Assembly (NCBI RefSeq): GCF_029836165.1
Contig: NZ_JAOEBG010000024.1
Coordinates: forward strand, 26,683-90,682
Length of the DNA stretch: 64,000 bases
Direction of reading: 5' to 3'
Origin: Pseudomonas sp. GD04091
GTDB lineage: Bacteria; Pseudomonadota; Gammaproteobacteria; Pseudomonadales; Pseudomonadaceae
Shown: in pieces, positions 21,189 to 30,670 of the stretch
Position numbering within the stretch: the first letter of the stretch is position 1
Layout: every line of letters begins with the position of its first letter
The notes under the pieces: generated by a model
The model's input: only the letters and a program-made list of their open reading frames with translations
Database searches by the model: none
What the model was told of the DNA's origin: nothing
Translations under genes and position numbers: made by a program

Positions 21189-23435
21189 CTACTTGCGCAG
21201 CAGGCGCAAGCCGTTGAACACCACCAGCAGGCTCACGCCCATGTCGGCGAACACCGCCATCCACATGGTGGCCATGCCGGCAAAGGTGATCGCCAGGAAA
21301 ATTGCCTTAGTCCCCAGGGCCAGCACGATGTTCTGGGTGAGGATCGCCGCACTCTGGCGCGACAGCCTGACGAACGCCGGGATTTTGCGCAAGTCGTCGT
21401 CCATCAGCGCCACGTCGGCGGTCTCGATGGCCGTGTCGGTGCCGGCGGCGGCCATGGCGAAGCCGATCTCGGCGCGGGCCAGGGCCGGCGCGTCGTTGAT
21501 GCCGTCGCCGACCATGCCCACGCGGTGGTTCTGGGCATACAGGCTCTCGATGGTGGCCAGCTTGTCCGCCGGCAGCAGGTTGCCTTCGGCGCGGTCGATG
21601 CCCACCTGAGCGGCGATGGCCTGGGCGGTATGCGGATTGTCGCCAGTCAGCATGACCGTCTTGATGCCCAGCTCATGCAGCTCGGCGATAGCCTGGCGGC
21701 TGCTGTCCTTGACCGTGTCGGCCACGGCGAACAGCGCCAGCGGGCCGGAGCGGTCGAGCAGCAGGACCACGGTCTTGCCTTGACGCTCCAGCTGGTCAAG
21801 CTCGGCCTCCAGTGCCGGCGAGCACAGGCCCAGCTCCTCGACCAGGCGATGGTTGCCCAGGTGGTAGGTTTCACCCGCGATGTCGCCGCGCACGCCCCGG
21901 CCTGCCAGGGCGGCGAACTCGCTCACTTCGCTGAGCTCCAGGTTCCGCTCCTTGGCGAACAGCGCGATGGCACCCGAGACAGGGTGGTCGGAGCGCGCAG
22001 CCAGGCTGGCGGCCAGTGCCTGGGCACGGCCGTCGAACAATGGGTCGAGCACCTTGCTGTCGGTCTGCACCGGCTTGCCGTGGGTAATGGTGCCGGTCTT
22101 GTCCAGGGCCAGGAAGTCCAGCTTGCGCCCGCCTTCCAGGTACACGCCGCCCTTGATCAGGATGCCCTTGCGCGCCGCCGCGGCCAGGCCGCTGACGATG
22201 GTCACCGGGGTCGAAATCACCAGCGCGCACGGGCAGGCCACCACCAGCAGCACCAGGGCGCGGTAGATCCAGTCGAACCAGGCGCCGGCCATGAACAGCG
22301 GCGGGATCACCGCCACCGCCAGGGCCACGGCGAACACCACCGGGGTGTAGATGCGCGAGAACTGGTCGACGAAGCGCTGGGTCGGGGCGCGGGCACCTTG
22401 GGCCTCCTCGACGGCCTTGATGATACGGGCCAGGGTCGACTGCCCGGCGGCCGCGGTGACGCGGTACTCCAGGGCGCCGGCCTGGTTGATGGTGCCGGCG
22501 AACAGCTTGTCGCCCACGGCCTTCTCGACCGGCAGGCTTTCGCCGGTGATCGGCGCCTGGTCGACGCTGGACTGTCCACTGATCACCTCACCGTCCAGGC
22601 CGATACGCTCACCGGGGCGCACCCGCACCAGGGCGCCGACGGCCACCTCGCGCACCTCTACCTCACGCCATTGGCCGTCGCCTTGCTGCACGGTGGCCAT
22701 GTCCGGGGTGAGCTGCATCAACCCGCTGATGGCATTGCGCGCGCGGTCGAGCGAACGCGCCTCGATCAGCTCGGCGAGGGTGAACAGCACCATCACCATC
22801 GCCGCTTCCGGCCACTGGCCGATCAGCACGGCACCGGTCACGGCGATGCTCATCAGCGCGTTGATGTTGAGGTTGCGGTTCTTCAGGGCGATCCAGCCCT
22901 TCTTGTAGGTGCCCAGGCCGCAACCGAGGATCGCGGCAAGGGCCAGCGCGGCGACCACCCACTCCGGGGCCTTGCCGGAGAAGTGCGCAAGTTCTGCGGC
23001 GATCGCCGCAATACCTGCCAGCGCCAGTGGCCACCAGCGGGTCTTGGCCGTCTGCGGCGCAGCAGCGCTGCCATCATCCTCGGCGGCCAGCGGTTCGGCC
23101 TTCATGCCCAGGCTGTCGATGGCCCGCTCGATCTCGGCGGTGCCGTCGAGCGTGTGGCGCACGCCGAGCACACGGTTGATCAGGTTGAATTCCAGCTGCT
23201 CGATACCGGCCAGCTTGCCCAGCTTGTCCTGGATCAGGGTCTGCTCGGTGGGGCAGTCCATGGCCTGGATCCGGAAGCGGCTGAGTTGCGCCTGAGCGCT
23301 GGCCTTTTCGCTCAGCTGCACCAGGGCCGGGCCGGCGCCGCAGCAGCTGTGGGCGTGGTTGTCGTGGCACTGCCCTTTTTCGGCATGCGCGTGATCATGG
23401 TCGTGCTTGTGTTCGGGGCTGACAGGCTGGTTCAT
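21189..23435 (-). CDS. cadA: Cd/Zn/Pb-exporting P1B-type ATPase CadA
   Basis: Inner-membrane heavy-metal efflux pump of 748 residues. A His/Asp/Cys-rich N-terminus (HKHDHDHAHAEKG, HAHSCCG) is followed by an HMA domain with AMDCPTEQ, membrane helices, actuator motif ITGESLPVEK, transmembrane CPC motif VVACPCALV, phosphorylation site DKTGTITHGKP, MLTGDNP and VGDGINDAPALA. CPC plus the His-rich tail fits Zn/Cd/Pb specificity. ATG at 23435 has AAGGA upstream; an earlier ATG at 23474 would overlap the promoter. It is divergent from cadR with a MerR-type operator between. Confidence 0.92.
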   Translation of the reverse strand: MNQPVSPEHKHDHDHAHAEKGQCHDNHAHSCCGAGPALVQLSEKASAQAQLSRFRIQAMDCPTEQTLIQDKLGKLAGIEQLEFNLINRVLGVRHTLDGTAEIERAIDSLGMKAEPLAAEDDGSAAAPQTAKTRWWPLALAGIAAIAAELAHFSGKAPEWVVAALALAAILGCGLGTYKKGWIALKNRNLNINALMSIAVTGAVLIGQWPEAAMVMVLFTLAELIEARSLDRARNAISGLMQLTPDMATVQQGDGQWREVEVREVAVGALVRVRPGERIGLDGEVISGQSSVDQAPITGESLPVEKAVGDKLFAGTINQAGALEYRVTAAAGQSTLARIIKAVEEAQGARAPTQRFVDQFSRIYTPVVFAVALAVAVIPPLFMAGAWFDWIYRALVLLVVACPCALVISTPVTIVSGLAAAARKGILIKGGVYLEGGRKLDFLALDKTGTITHGKPVQTDSKVLDPLFDGRAQALAASLAARSDHPVSGAIALFAKERNLELSEVSEFAALAGRGVRGDIAGETYHLGNHRLVEELGLCSPALEAELDQLERQGKTVVLLLDRSGPLALFAVADTVKDSSRQAIAELHELGIKTVMLTGDNPHTAQAIAAQVGIDRAEGNLLPADKLATIESLYAQNHRVGMVGDGINDAPALARAEIGFAMAAAGTDTAIETADVALMDDDLRKIPAFVRLSRQSAAILTQNIVLALGTKAIFLAITFAGMATMWMAVFADMGVSLLVVFNGLRLLRK

Positions 23436-23472
23436 GGAGTTGTCCTTAGGGGGAGCCTGTTGCCAAGTGAAC

Positions 23473-23496
23473 ACCCTGTAGCCACTATAGGGTCAA
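23473..23496 (-). promoter_or_regulatory. CadR operator / cadA promoter
   Basis: Palindrome ACCCTGTAGCCACTATAGGGT (23473-23493) overlaps the minus-strand -35 TTGACC (23491-23496), with TTCACT as a -10 candidate after an over-long spacer of about 19 bp. This is the MerR-family layout in which metal-bound CadR untwists DNA to activate cadA. Confidence 0.85.
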
Positions 23497-23517
23497 GCCC
23501 TGCATTGGAGATTTGCC

Positions 23518-23961
23518 ATGAAGATCGGAGAACTGGCCAAGGCCACCGACTGCGCGGTGGAGACCATCCGCTACTACGAACGTGAACAGTTGCTGCCGGA
23601 ACCCGCCCGCAGCGACGGCAACTATCGCCTCTATACCCAGGCCCATGTCGAGCGCCTGACCTTCATCCGCAATTGCCGCACCCTGGACATGACCCTCGAC
23701 GAGATCCGCAGCCTGTTGAACCTGCGCGACAGTCCCGAGGCGTCCTGCGGCAGCGTCAATGCGCTGATCGACGAGCATATCGAGCATGTGCAGGCGAGGA
23801 TCGACGGGTTGATGGCGCTGCAGGCGCAGTTGGTGGAGTTGCGGCGCAGGTGCAATGCGCAGGGGGCGGAGTGCGCGATCTTGCAGCAGTTGGAGACCAA
23901 CGGCGCGGTGACAATGCCGGAGGTGGAGCATTCCCATGTGGGGCGCAGCCACGGGCATTGA
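23518..23961 (+). CDS. cadR: MerR-family cadmium-responsive regulator CadR
   Basis: Protein of 147 residues: MerR winged helix (residues 1-70, GELAKATDCAVETIRYYEREQLLP), dimer helix, and Cys77, Cys112 and Cys119, the three cysteine ligands known for Cd in CadR, with His87. The C-terminal tail is His-rich (HSHVGRSHGH), as in Pseudomonas CadR. Activates the divergent cadA from the shared operator and represses or tunes itself. Confidence 0.93.
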   Translation: MKIGELAKATDCAVETIRYYEREQLLPEPARSDGNYRLYTQAHVERLTFIRNCRTLDMTLDEIRSLLNLRDSPEASCGSVNALIDEHIEHVQARIDGLMALQAQLVELRRRCNAQGAECAILQQLETNGAVTMPEVEHSHVGRSHGH

Positions 23962-23971
23962 GTTCGAATCG

Positions 23972-24024
23972 CTCGCGGGTAAACCCGCTCTCACAGAATC
24001 TGTGGGAGCGGGTTTACCCGCGAA
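23972..24024. repeat. REP palindrome between convergent cadR and thyA
   Basis: CTCGCGGGTAAACCCGCTC and GAGCGGGTTTACCCGCGAAG are mirrored around ACAGAATCTGT; a perfect extragenic palindrome likely to end transcription from both sides. Confidence 0.8.
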
Positions 24025-24045
24025 GCAGGCGACACTGAGGCTGGA

Positions 24046-25017
24046 TCAGACAGCCATCGGCGCCGTCATCGGCGCATGGTGCTCGTACCCTTCCAGCCAG
24101 AAGTCGCTCGGCTCGATCTGCTCCAGCCACTGCGGCTCGTACTTGCCGGTCTTGGCGAAGTCCGGCACACGGTCGCTGATCACCAGCTTCGGCGCTTCCA
24201 GCGGCTGGCGCTTGAGCTGCTCATTCAGCATGTCCAGGTGGTTCTCGTACACGTGCGCATCGCCGATGAAGTAGGTGAACCAGCGCGGGGTGTAGCCGGT
24301 CAGGCGACCGAACAGCGACAGCAGCGCCGCGCCCTCGGTGAGGTTGAACGGCGTGCCCAGGCCCAGGTCGTTGGAGCGGATGTAGAGGGTCAGGGAGATT
24401 TCCTTCGTCTCGACATTGGGGTGGAACTGGTACAGCAGGTGGCACGGCGGCAGGGCCATCTCGTCGAGCTGGGCGCAGTTCCAGCCGTGGAACAGGATAC
24501 GGCGGCTGCCCGGGTCGTTGGCGATGGTGTCCAGGCACTGGCGCACCTGGTCGATGGCCTTGTACAGGATGACGAACGCCTGGCCGTCCTCCTCGTCACG
24601 GGCGATCTGGCGGAAGCCGGCCTTCTCGGCCATCTCGATGGCTGCCGGGTTGCTCAGCGGGATGCGCTTGTAGCCCGGCCACTGGCGCCACTGCACACCG
24701 TAGATCTCGCCAAGGTCGTCATGTCCCTGGCGGAACGGGTTGGCCAGCCACTGGGCGTTCTCGTTGGCGTTCTGGTCCCAGACCTTGCAGCCCAGGTCAC
24801 GGAACTCGCCGGCGTTCTTTACGCCGCGCAGGAATCCGACCATCTCGCCGATCGCCGACTTGAACGCCAGCTTGCGCGTGGTGATGGCCGGAAAGCCCTT
24901 CTGCAGGTCGAACTTGAGCATGGCGCCCGGCAGGCTGATGGTGCGGATGCCGGTGCGGTTTTCCTGCAGCGTGCCGTTGTCGATGACGTCACGGACCAGA
25001 TCTAGATACTGTTTCAT
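24046..25017 (-). CDS. thyA: Thymidylate synthase
   Basis: Makes dTMP from dUMP with methylene-tetrahydrofolate, producing dihydrofolate that FolA (12142-12660) recycles. The 323 residues include catalytic Cys192 in PPCHLLYQFH, folate-binding RTGIRTIS at the N-terminus, DPGSRRIL and HIYENH-like HVYENH. It is longer than the 264-residue E. coli enzyme because of an insertion around residues 114-155, as in other long-form enzymes. Last gene of the TauE-lgt-thyA unit, 48 nt after lgt with a hairpin in the gap. Confidence 0.95.
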   Translation of the reverse strand: MKQYLDLVRDVIDNGTLQENRTGIRTISLPGAMLKFDLQKGFPAITTRKLAFKSAIGEMVGFLRGVKNAGEFRDLGCKVWDQNANENAQWLANPFRQGHDDLGEIYGVQWRQWPGYKRIPLSNPAAIEMAEKAGFRQIARDEEDGQAFVILYKAIDQVRQCLDTIANDPGSRRILFHGWNCAQLDEMALPPCHLLYQFHPNVETKEISLTLYIRSNDLGLGTPFNLTEGAALLSLFGRLTGYTPRWFTYFIGDAHVYENHLDMLNEQLKRQPLEAPKLVISDRVPDFAKTGKYEPQWLEQIEPSDFWLEGYEHHAPMTAPMAV

Positions 25018-25035
25018 GGCTTACCTGTAGCAAGA

Positions 25036-25060
25036 ACGGCAGGGGGATCGCCCCTGCCGT
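25036..25060. repeat. Perfect intercistronic hairpin lgt-thyA
   Basis: ACGGCAGGGG (25036-25045) pairs with CCCCTGCCGT (25051-25060) around GATCG. It fills the lgt-thyA gap, lacks a T tract on either strand, and could be an attenuator or an mRNA-processing site. Confidence 0.6.
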
Positions 25061-25065
25061 GGAAA

Positions 25066-25875
25066 TCAAACGGTGGCCTTGGCCGTCGGTTTGCGGTTGT
25101 AGGCCCACCAGATCAGGAAGATGCCGCCGAGAATCATCGGTACGCAGAGCAACTGACCCATGGTCAACCAGCCGAAGGCGATGTAGCCGAGCTGGGCGTC
25201 GGGTACCCGCACGAACTCCACGATGAAGCGGAAGATGCCGTAGAACAGCGCGAACATGCCGGACACGGCCATGGTCGGGCGCGGCTTGCGCGAGTACAGC
25301 CAGAGAATGACGAATAATGCCACACCTTCGAGGGCGAACTGGTACAGCTGCGACGGGTGACGCGGCAGCTGCGCCGGGTCGCTGAACGGCGGGAACACCA
25401 TCGCCCAGGGCACATCGGTGGCCTTGCCCCACAGTTCGGCGTTGATGAAGTTGCCGATGCGCCCGGCACCAAGGCCGATCGGCACCAGCGGCGCGACGAA
25501 GTCCATCAGCTCGAAGAACGACTTGTTGTTGCGCTTGCCGAACCACAGCGCCGCCAGCATCACGCCGATGAAGCCGCCGTGGAACGACATGCCGCCCTTC
25601 CACACCTCGAAGATCAGCGTCGGGTTGGCCAGGTACTGGTGCAGGTCGTAGAACAGCACGTAGCCCAGGCGGCCGCCGACGATCACCCCCATCGACAGCC
25701 AGAACACCAGGTCGGAGAGTTTCTCGCGGGTCCAGGTGGGGTCGAAGCGGTTCAGCCGGCGCGAGGCCAGCAGCCACGCACCGCCGATGCCGATCAGATA
25801 CATCAGGCCGTACCAGTGGATTTTCAGCGGTCCGAGGGCCACGGCCACGGGGTCGATCTGCGGGTAAGGCAGCAT
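25066..25875 (-). CDS. lgt: Prolipoprotein diacylglyceryl transferase
   Basis: Inner-membrane enzyme (269 residues) that attaches diacylglycerol to the lipobox Cys of prelipoproteins. Seven hydrophobic segments; conserved MSFHGGFIGVML and the Lgt signature GRIGNFINAELWG. It starts MLPYPQIDPVAVALGPLKIHWYG, typical of Pseudomonas Lgt. The TauE gene ends 16 nt upstream and thyA follows, the usual Pseudomonas order. Confidence 0.95.
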   Translation of the reverse strand: MLPYPQIDPVAVALGPLKIHWYGLMYLIGIGGAWLLASRRLNRFDPTWTREKLSDLVFWLSMGVIVGGRLGYVLFYDLHQYLANPTLIFEVWKGGMSFHGGFIGVMLAALWFGKRNNKSFFELMDFVAPLVPIGLGAGRIGNFINAELWGKATDVPWAMVFPPFSDPAQLPRHPSQLYQFALEGVALFVILWLYSRKPRPTMAVSGMFALFYGIFRFIVEFVRVPDAQLGYIAFGWLTMGQLLCVPMILGGIFLIWWAYNRKPTAKATV

Positions 25876-25891
25876 GGTTATTCCTCTTGGT

Positions 25892-26674
25892 TCAAATCAG
25901 GAAGCTCAAGCCGACGCAGAACAGCAACGCGGCGAACAGACGCTTGAGCACGCGCGGCGACAGCTTGTGCGCCAGGCGCGCGCCGAAACGGGCAAAGAAC
26001 ATGCTGGTCACGGCGATGCCGACCAGCGCCGGCAGGTAGACGTAACCGACGCTGTGGGCCGGCAGGTGCGCATCGTGCCAGCCCAGCCACATGAAGCTCA
26101 GGGCGCTGGCCAGGGCGATCGGCAGGCCGCAGGCCGACGAGGTGGCCACCGCCTGCTGCATCGGCAGGCTGCGCCAGGTCAGGAAGGGCACGGTCAGCGA
26201 GCCGCCACCGATGCCGAAGATCGCCGAAGCCCAGCCGATCACGCCACCCGCGGCGGTCAGGCCCGGCTTGCCAGGGATGCCACGGCTGGCCTTGGGTTTG
26301 AGGTCCAAAGCCATCTGCGCGGCGATCACCAGGGCGAACACGCCGATGATCTTCTGCAGCATCGGGCCCTGAATCAGCGAGGCGGTCTTGGCCCCGACCA
26401 GCGCTCCCAGCAGGATGCCGACGGTCATCCAGGCGAAGATCGGCCACTGCACGGCGCCCTTGCGCTGATGCTCGCGCACGGCGTTGATCGAGGTGAAGAC
26501 GATGGTCGCCAGCGAGGTGCCCACCGCCAGGTGGGTCAGCACCGAGGGGTCGAAGCCCTGCAGGGTGAAGCTGAACACCAGTACCGGCACGATGATGATG
26601 CCGCCGCCGACGCCGAACAGCCCGGCCAGTACGCCGGCGCAGGCCCCCAACAGCAGGTAGAGAGCGAATTCCAT
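25892..26674 (-). CDS. TauE/SafE-family membrane permease
   Basis: Protein of 260 residues with about eight hydrophobic segments and two family repeats: GLFGVGGGIIIVPVL in the first half and SAIFGIGGGSLTVPFL in the second. The family exports sulfite or organosulfonates in some bacteria; substrate here unknown. ATG at 26674 follows AGGGGCC; the frame is open to 26719 but that part is hydrophilic. First gene of the TauE-lgt-thyA operon. Confidence 0.85.
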   Translation of the reverse strand: MEFALYLLLGACAGVLAGLFGVGGGIIIVPVLVFSFTLQGFDPSVLTHLAVGTSLATIVFTSINAVREHQRKGAVQWPIFAWMTVGILLGALVGAKTASLIQGPMLQKIIGVFALVIAAQMALDLKPKASRGIPGKPGLTAAGGVIGWASAIFGIGGGSLTVPFLTWRSLPMQQAVATSSACGLPIALASALSFMWLGWHDAHLPAHSVGYVYLPALVGIAVTSMFFARFGARLAHKLSPRVLKRLFAALLFCVGLSFLI

Positions 26675-26805
26675 TCGTGGCCCCTGTGGAAAACAATCCG
26701 GCATGGTAACGGAAGCCAAGCCCGGCGCTCTAGTGAAGTCTGTGTCAGGTGATGGATCGCGGCCGGTGGCGCGGGTAGAGTGGCCGAAAACACAGGGGAC
26801 AACCT

Positions 26806-27552
26806 ATGTGCCTGATCGTATTCGCCTGGCGGCCGGGGCATGCTCTGCCGCTGATCGTCGCGGCCAACCGCGACGAGTTCTACGCCCGCCCGACCCAGGC
26901 CCTGGCCGCCTGGGACGATGCGCCGGGCGTGCATGCCGGGCGTGACCTGGAAGCCGGTGGCACCTGGCTGGGCGTCGGCCCGCAGGGGCGATTCGCGGCG
27001 CTGACCAATATCCGTGATCCCGGACAACACCAGGGCCCGCGCTCGCGGGGCGAACTGGTGGCGGCGTATCTGCACGGCGAGCTGGGGGTCGAGGCCTATC
27101 TGGACCAGGTGGCCGGCCGCAGCGGCCAGTATTCGGGGTTCAACCTGCTGGTGGGCGACGGTCGGCGGCTGGGCTATCTGCACGCCCGCAGCGCTACGCC
27201 GCAGGTGCTGGCGCCAGGTGTCTACGGGCTCTCGAACGCGGGACTGGATACGCCATGGCCGAAGCTGCTCAAGGCGCGGGCGGGGCTGGAAAGGCTGCTT
27301 GAAACACCCGAGCCGCAGCAGCTTCTGGCGCTCCTGTCTGACGGCGAGCCGGCGGCGGAGGCGGAGCTGCCGGAGACAGGGGTAGGACTGGCCACCGAGA
27401 AACTGCTGTCGAGCGTGTTCATCGCCAGCCAGAACTACGGGACGCGGGCCAGCACGGTGCTGATCGTCGATGACCAGGGGCAGCGGCGGATGATCGAGCG
27501 CAGTTTCGGGCCGTTTGGCGGGCACCTGGGTGAGGTCAGCCTGGAGGTGTGA
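26806..27552 (+). CDS. NRDE (TANGO2-like) family protein
   Basis: Protein of 248 residues with the N-terminal MCLIVFAWRPG, the defining NRDE motif in AANRDEFYARP, GGTWLGVGPQGRFAALTN and SRGELV. This is an Ntn-hydrolase-like family with Cys2 as possible nucleophile; animal TANGO2 has been linked to heme or lipid handling, but the bacterial role is not established. Divergent from the TauE gene. Confidence 0.85.
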   Translation: MCLIVFAWRPGHALPLIVAANRDEFYARPTQALAAWDDAPGVHAGRDLEAGGTWLGVGPQGRFAALTNIRDPGQHQGPRSRGELVAAYLHGELGVEAYLDQVAGRSGQYSGFNLLVGDGRRLGYLHARSATPQVLAPGVYGLSNAGLDTPWPKLLKARAGLERLLETPEPQQLLALLSDGEPAAEAELPETGVGLATEKLLSSVFIASQNYGTRASTVLIVDDQGQRRMIERSFGPFGGHLGEVSLEV

Positions 27553-27623
27553 TCGGACCTTATCGTGGGGCAATGCACCTTTGTGGGAGCGGGTTTGCTC
27601 CGCGATCAGGCTGACACAGGCGA

Positions 27624-29903
27624 TCAGAGGGTCTTGTTCGCCCCTGGCCCGATCATCCGCGCCAGCCCGAGGTTCTTCAGCGCCAGCTGCAGCGAGCTGT
27701 GGATAACCTGCGGGTTGTCATGGCTCATGGCGTCGGCCAGCAGTTCCCTGGCCTTGCTCAGGTTGATCTGACGCAGCATCCACTTGACCTTCGGCAGGTT
27801 GGTGGCGTTCATCGACAGGCTGTCGAAGCCCATGGCCATCAGCAGGATCGCCGCCGCCGGGTCACCGGCCATCTCGCCGCAGATGCTCACCGGCTTGCCT
27901 TCTTCGTGGGCGACGCTGACCACGGTCTGCAAGGCCTGCAGCACCGCCGGGTGCAGGTAGTCGTACAGGTCGGCGACCCGTGGGTTGTTGCGGTCGACCG
28001 CCAGCAGGTACTGGGTGAGGTCGTTGGAGCCGACCGAAAGGAAGTCCACCTGGCGTGCCAGCTCGCGGGTCTGGTACACGGCGGCGGGAATCTCCACCAT
28101 CACCCCCACCGGCGGCATCGGCACGTCGGTGCCTTCGTCACGCACCTCGCCCCAGGCGCGGTGGATCAGGTGCAGAGCTTCTTCCAGTTCGTGGATGCCG
28201 GAAATCATCGGCAGCAGGATGCGCAGGTTGTTCAGGCCTTCGCTGGCCTTGAGCATGGCGCGGGTCTGCACCAGGAAGATTTCCGGGTGGTCGAGGGTGA
28301 CGCGAATGCCGCGCCAGCCGAGGAACGGGTTCTCTTCCTTGATCGGGAAGTACGACAGCGACTTGTCGCCGCCGATGTCGAGGCTGCGCATGGTCACCGG
28401 CAGCGGATGGAAGGCCTGCAACTGTTCGCGGTAGATCGCCAGTTGCTCCTTCTCGCTGGGGAAGCGCTGGTTGATCATGAACGGCACTTCGGTGCGGTAC
28501 AGGCCGACGCCCTCGGCGCCGCGCTGCTGGGCGCGGGCTACGTCGGCGAGCAGGCCGGTGTTGACCCACAGCGGCATGCGGTGGCCGTCCGGGGTGATGC
28601 ACGGCAGCTCGCGCAGGGCGTCCAGGCCGCGGGCCAGCTGGCGTTCTTCCTCGACCACGTCGCTGTACTGTTTGCGCAGCACCTCGCCGGGGTTGGTGAA
28701 CACCTCGCCCTTGTAGCCGTCGACGATCATCTCGATGCCGTCGGCCTTCGAATACGGCAGGTCGACCACGCCCATGACCGTGGGAATACCCATGGCCCTG
28801 GCGAGAATGGCCACATGGGAGTTGCCCGAGCCGAGCACCGAGACCAGGCCCACCAGTTTGCCTTCCGGCACTTCGCCGAGCATGGCCGGGGTCAGCTCTT
28901 CGCTGACCAGGATGGTGTTGTCCTGGTAGACCAGCGACTGCGAGCGCGCCTCCTGCAGGTAGGCGAGCAGGCGCCGGCCAAGATCCTTGACGTCGGAGGC
29001 ACGCTCGCGCAGGTAGTCGTCGTCCATCAGCTCGAAACGGCTGACGTGTTCGCCGACCACCTGGCGCAGGGCGCCCTGTGCCCACTGGCCGGTCTTGATG
29101 ACCTCGACCACCTCGCCGCCGAGGGCCGCGTCCTCGAGCATCATCAGGTACACGTCGAACAGCGCGCGTTCTTCGGGGCGCAGCTGGGTGGCGAGCTTGG
29201 CCGACAGCTTGCGCATGTCCTCGCGCACGCCCTCGAGGGCGTTGTTGAACAGCTTGAGTTCGTTGTCGATATCCTCGACGGTCCGGTCCGGCACCACCTC
29301 CAGGTCGGCGGGCGGCAGCATCACCACGGAGCGCCCGACGGCGGCGCCCGGCGAGCCCGGCACGCCGACGAAGCGGGCCTCCTGGATCCCCTTGCCCTGG
29401 CGGCCCAGGCCACGGATCGAACCGGTGGCCTCGGCGTGGGCGATGACCCCGGCGAGCTGGGCGCTCATGGTGACCAGGAAGGCTTCTTCGCCCTCGTCGA
29501 ACTGGCGGCGCTCCTTCTGCTGGATGACCAGCACCCCGACCACACGGCGGTGGTGGATGATGGGAGCACCGAGGAAGGAGGCGAAGCGTTCTTCGCCGGT
29601 TTCGGCGAAGTAGCGGTAGCGGGGGTGGTCGGCGGCGTTCTCGAGGTTCAGCGGCTCCTCGCGGGTACCCACCAGGCCGACCAGGCCTTCGTTGGGGGCC
29701 ATGCTGACCTTGCCGATGGAGCGCTTGTTCAGGCCTTCGGTGGCCATCAGCACGAAACGATTGGTGTCCGGATCGAGCAGGTAGACCGAGCAGACCTGGC
29801 TGCCCATGGCTTCCTTGACGCGCAAGACAATGATACCCAACGCCGTCTTGAGATCTTTGGCGGAGTTCACTTCCTGGACGATCTTGCGCAGCGTATTGAG
29901 CAT
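27624..29903 (-). CDS. ptsP: Nitrogen PTS enzyme I (EI-Ntr)
   Basis: Cytoplasmic phosphoenolpyruvate-protein phosphotransferase that starts the regulatory phosphate chain to NPr and EIIA-Ntr. The 759 residues have an N-terminal GAF domain (about 1-160), an EI N-terminal domain, phospho-acceptor His363 in GSGNSHVAILARAMG, and a PEP-utilising TIM barrel with GLYRTEVPFM and active-site ICGEMAGDP. It is the second gene after rppH, gap 20 nt, an arrangement conserved in gamma-proteobacteria. Confidence 0.95.
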   Translation of the reverse strand: MLNTLRKIVQEVNSAKDLKTALGIIVLRVKEAMGSQVCSVYLLDPDTNRFVLMATEGLNKRSIGKVSMAPNEGLVGLVGTREEPLNLENAADHPRYRYFAETGEERFASFLGAPIIHHRRVVGVLVIQQKERRQFDEGEEAFLVTMSAQLAGVIAHAEATGSIRGLGRQGKGIQEARFVGVPGSPGAAVGRSVVMLPPADLEVVPDRTVEDIDNELKLFNNALEGVREDMRKLSAKLATQLRPEERALFDVYLMMLEDAALGGEVVEVIKTGQWAQGALRQVVGEHVSRFELMDDDYLRERASDVKDLGRRLLAYLQEARSQSLVYQDNTILVSEELTPAMLGEVPEGKLVGLVSVLGSGNSHVAILARAMGIPTVMGVVDLPYSKADGIEMIVDGYKGEVFTNPGEVLRKQYSDVVEEERQLARGLDALRELPCITPDGHRMPLWVNTGLLADVARAQQRGAEGVGLYRTEVPFMINQRFPSEKEQLAIYREQLQAFHPLPVTMRSLDIGGDKSLSYFPIKEENPFLGWRGIRVTLDHPEIFLVQTRAMLKASEGLNNLRILLPMISGIHELEEALHLIHRAWGEVRDEGTDVPMPPVGVMVEIPAAVYQTRELARQVDFLSVGSNDLTQYLLAVDRNNPRVADLYDYLHPAVLQALQTVVSVAHEEGKPVSICGEMAGDPAAAILLMAMGFDSLSMNATNLPKVKWMLRQINLSKARELLADAMSHDNPQVIHSSLQLALKNLGLARMIGPGANKTL

Positions 29904-29924
29904 GGCTCGGGGTGGACTCCGTCG

Positions 29925-30404
29925 TCAGTCGCGCGTCAGCAGGCGCGGGGCTAGCTCTTTCAGCGCGCGGCGGTACACCTCGCGCTTGAATGTCACCACC
30001 TGGCCCAGCGGATACCAGTAGCTGACCCAGCGCCAGCCATCGAATTCCGGTTTGCCAGTCAAGTCCATGCGCACCCGTTGCTCGTTGCTCACCAGGCGTA
30101 GCAGGAACCACTTCTGTTTCTGGCCGATGCACAGCGGTTGGCTGTGGGTGCGTACCAGACGCTGCGGTAAACGATAACGCAACCAGCCGCGGGTGCAGGC
30201 AAGAATTTCCACATCCTGGCGTTCCAGGCCCACTTCTTCGTTCAGCTCGCGGTACAGGGCATCTTCCGGCGTTTCGTCAGGGTTGATGCCACCCTGGGGA
30301 AACTGCCAGGCATCCTGGTTGATCCGCCGAGCCCATAGCACCTGCCCGGCATCATTCGTCAGAATGATCCCGACATTGGGGCGAAAACCATCCGGGTCGA
30401 TCAC
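29925..30404 (-). CDS. rppH: RNA pyrophosphohydrolase
   Basis: Nudix hydrolase (159 residues) that removes 5' pyrophosphate from mRNAs and so starts decay. The Nudix box reads GGINPDETPEDALYRELNEEVGL-like in residues about 37-59, fitting GX5EX7REUXEEXGU. Translation starts at GTG 30404 (VIDPDGFRPN; family start MIDPDGFRPN) preceded by GCGAGG; an in-frame ATG at 30476 would add 24 unrelated residues. Co-transcribed with ptsP. Confidence 0.93.
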   Translation of the reverse strand: MIDPDGFRPNVGIILTNDAGQVLWARRINQDAWQFPQGGINPDETPEDALYRELNEEVGLERQDVEILACTRGWLRYRLPQRLVRTHSQPLCIGQKQKWFLLRLVSNEQRVRMDLTGKPEFDGWRWVSYWYPLGQVVTFKREVYRRALKELAPRLLTRD

Positions 30405-30670
30405 GGCAGCAACCTCGCAAACGCATGTCCCGGCATTGTTCCACAAAGCCTGCGAGCGCAGCAACGCGCCCGCCAAGCTTATCTGCGGCGAGGCGGGGAC
30501 TCGGTATTGCGCGGGGCTCTCCCGTGGCGCGTTCGAGGTCCGGGATGGCCGCTACAGCGGACCTGGTCCCGGTATACCCGGTTTGCGTGAAGGCGAGGTG
30601 ACGCGATTGCCAGGGGCACGTCGTTTCGCTGCGCTGGAGAGGGGCGGGGCTGCGGGGCAGCCCGCGCAAG
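30405..30670. other. Intergenic region upstream of rppH
   Basis: 266 bp with no convincing gene. It contains several GC-rich inverted repeats, for example GGTCCG near 30537 mirrored by CGGACC about 20 bp later, and must hold the rppH-ptsP promoter, which I could not pick out. Confidence 0.4.

Noticed and set aside
30352..30669. 105-codon open frame upstream of rppH on the minus strand
   Set aside because: Overlaps the rppH start in another frame, has no ribosome site and no recognisable domain.
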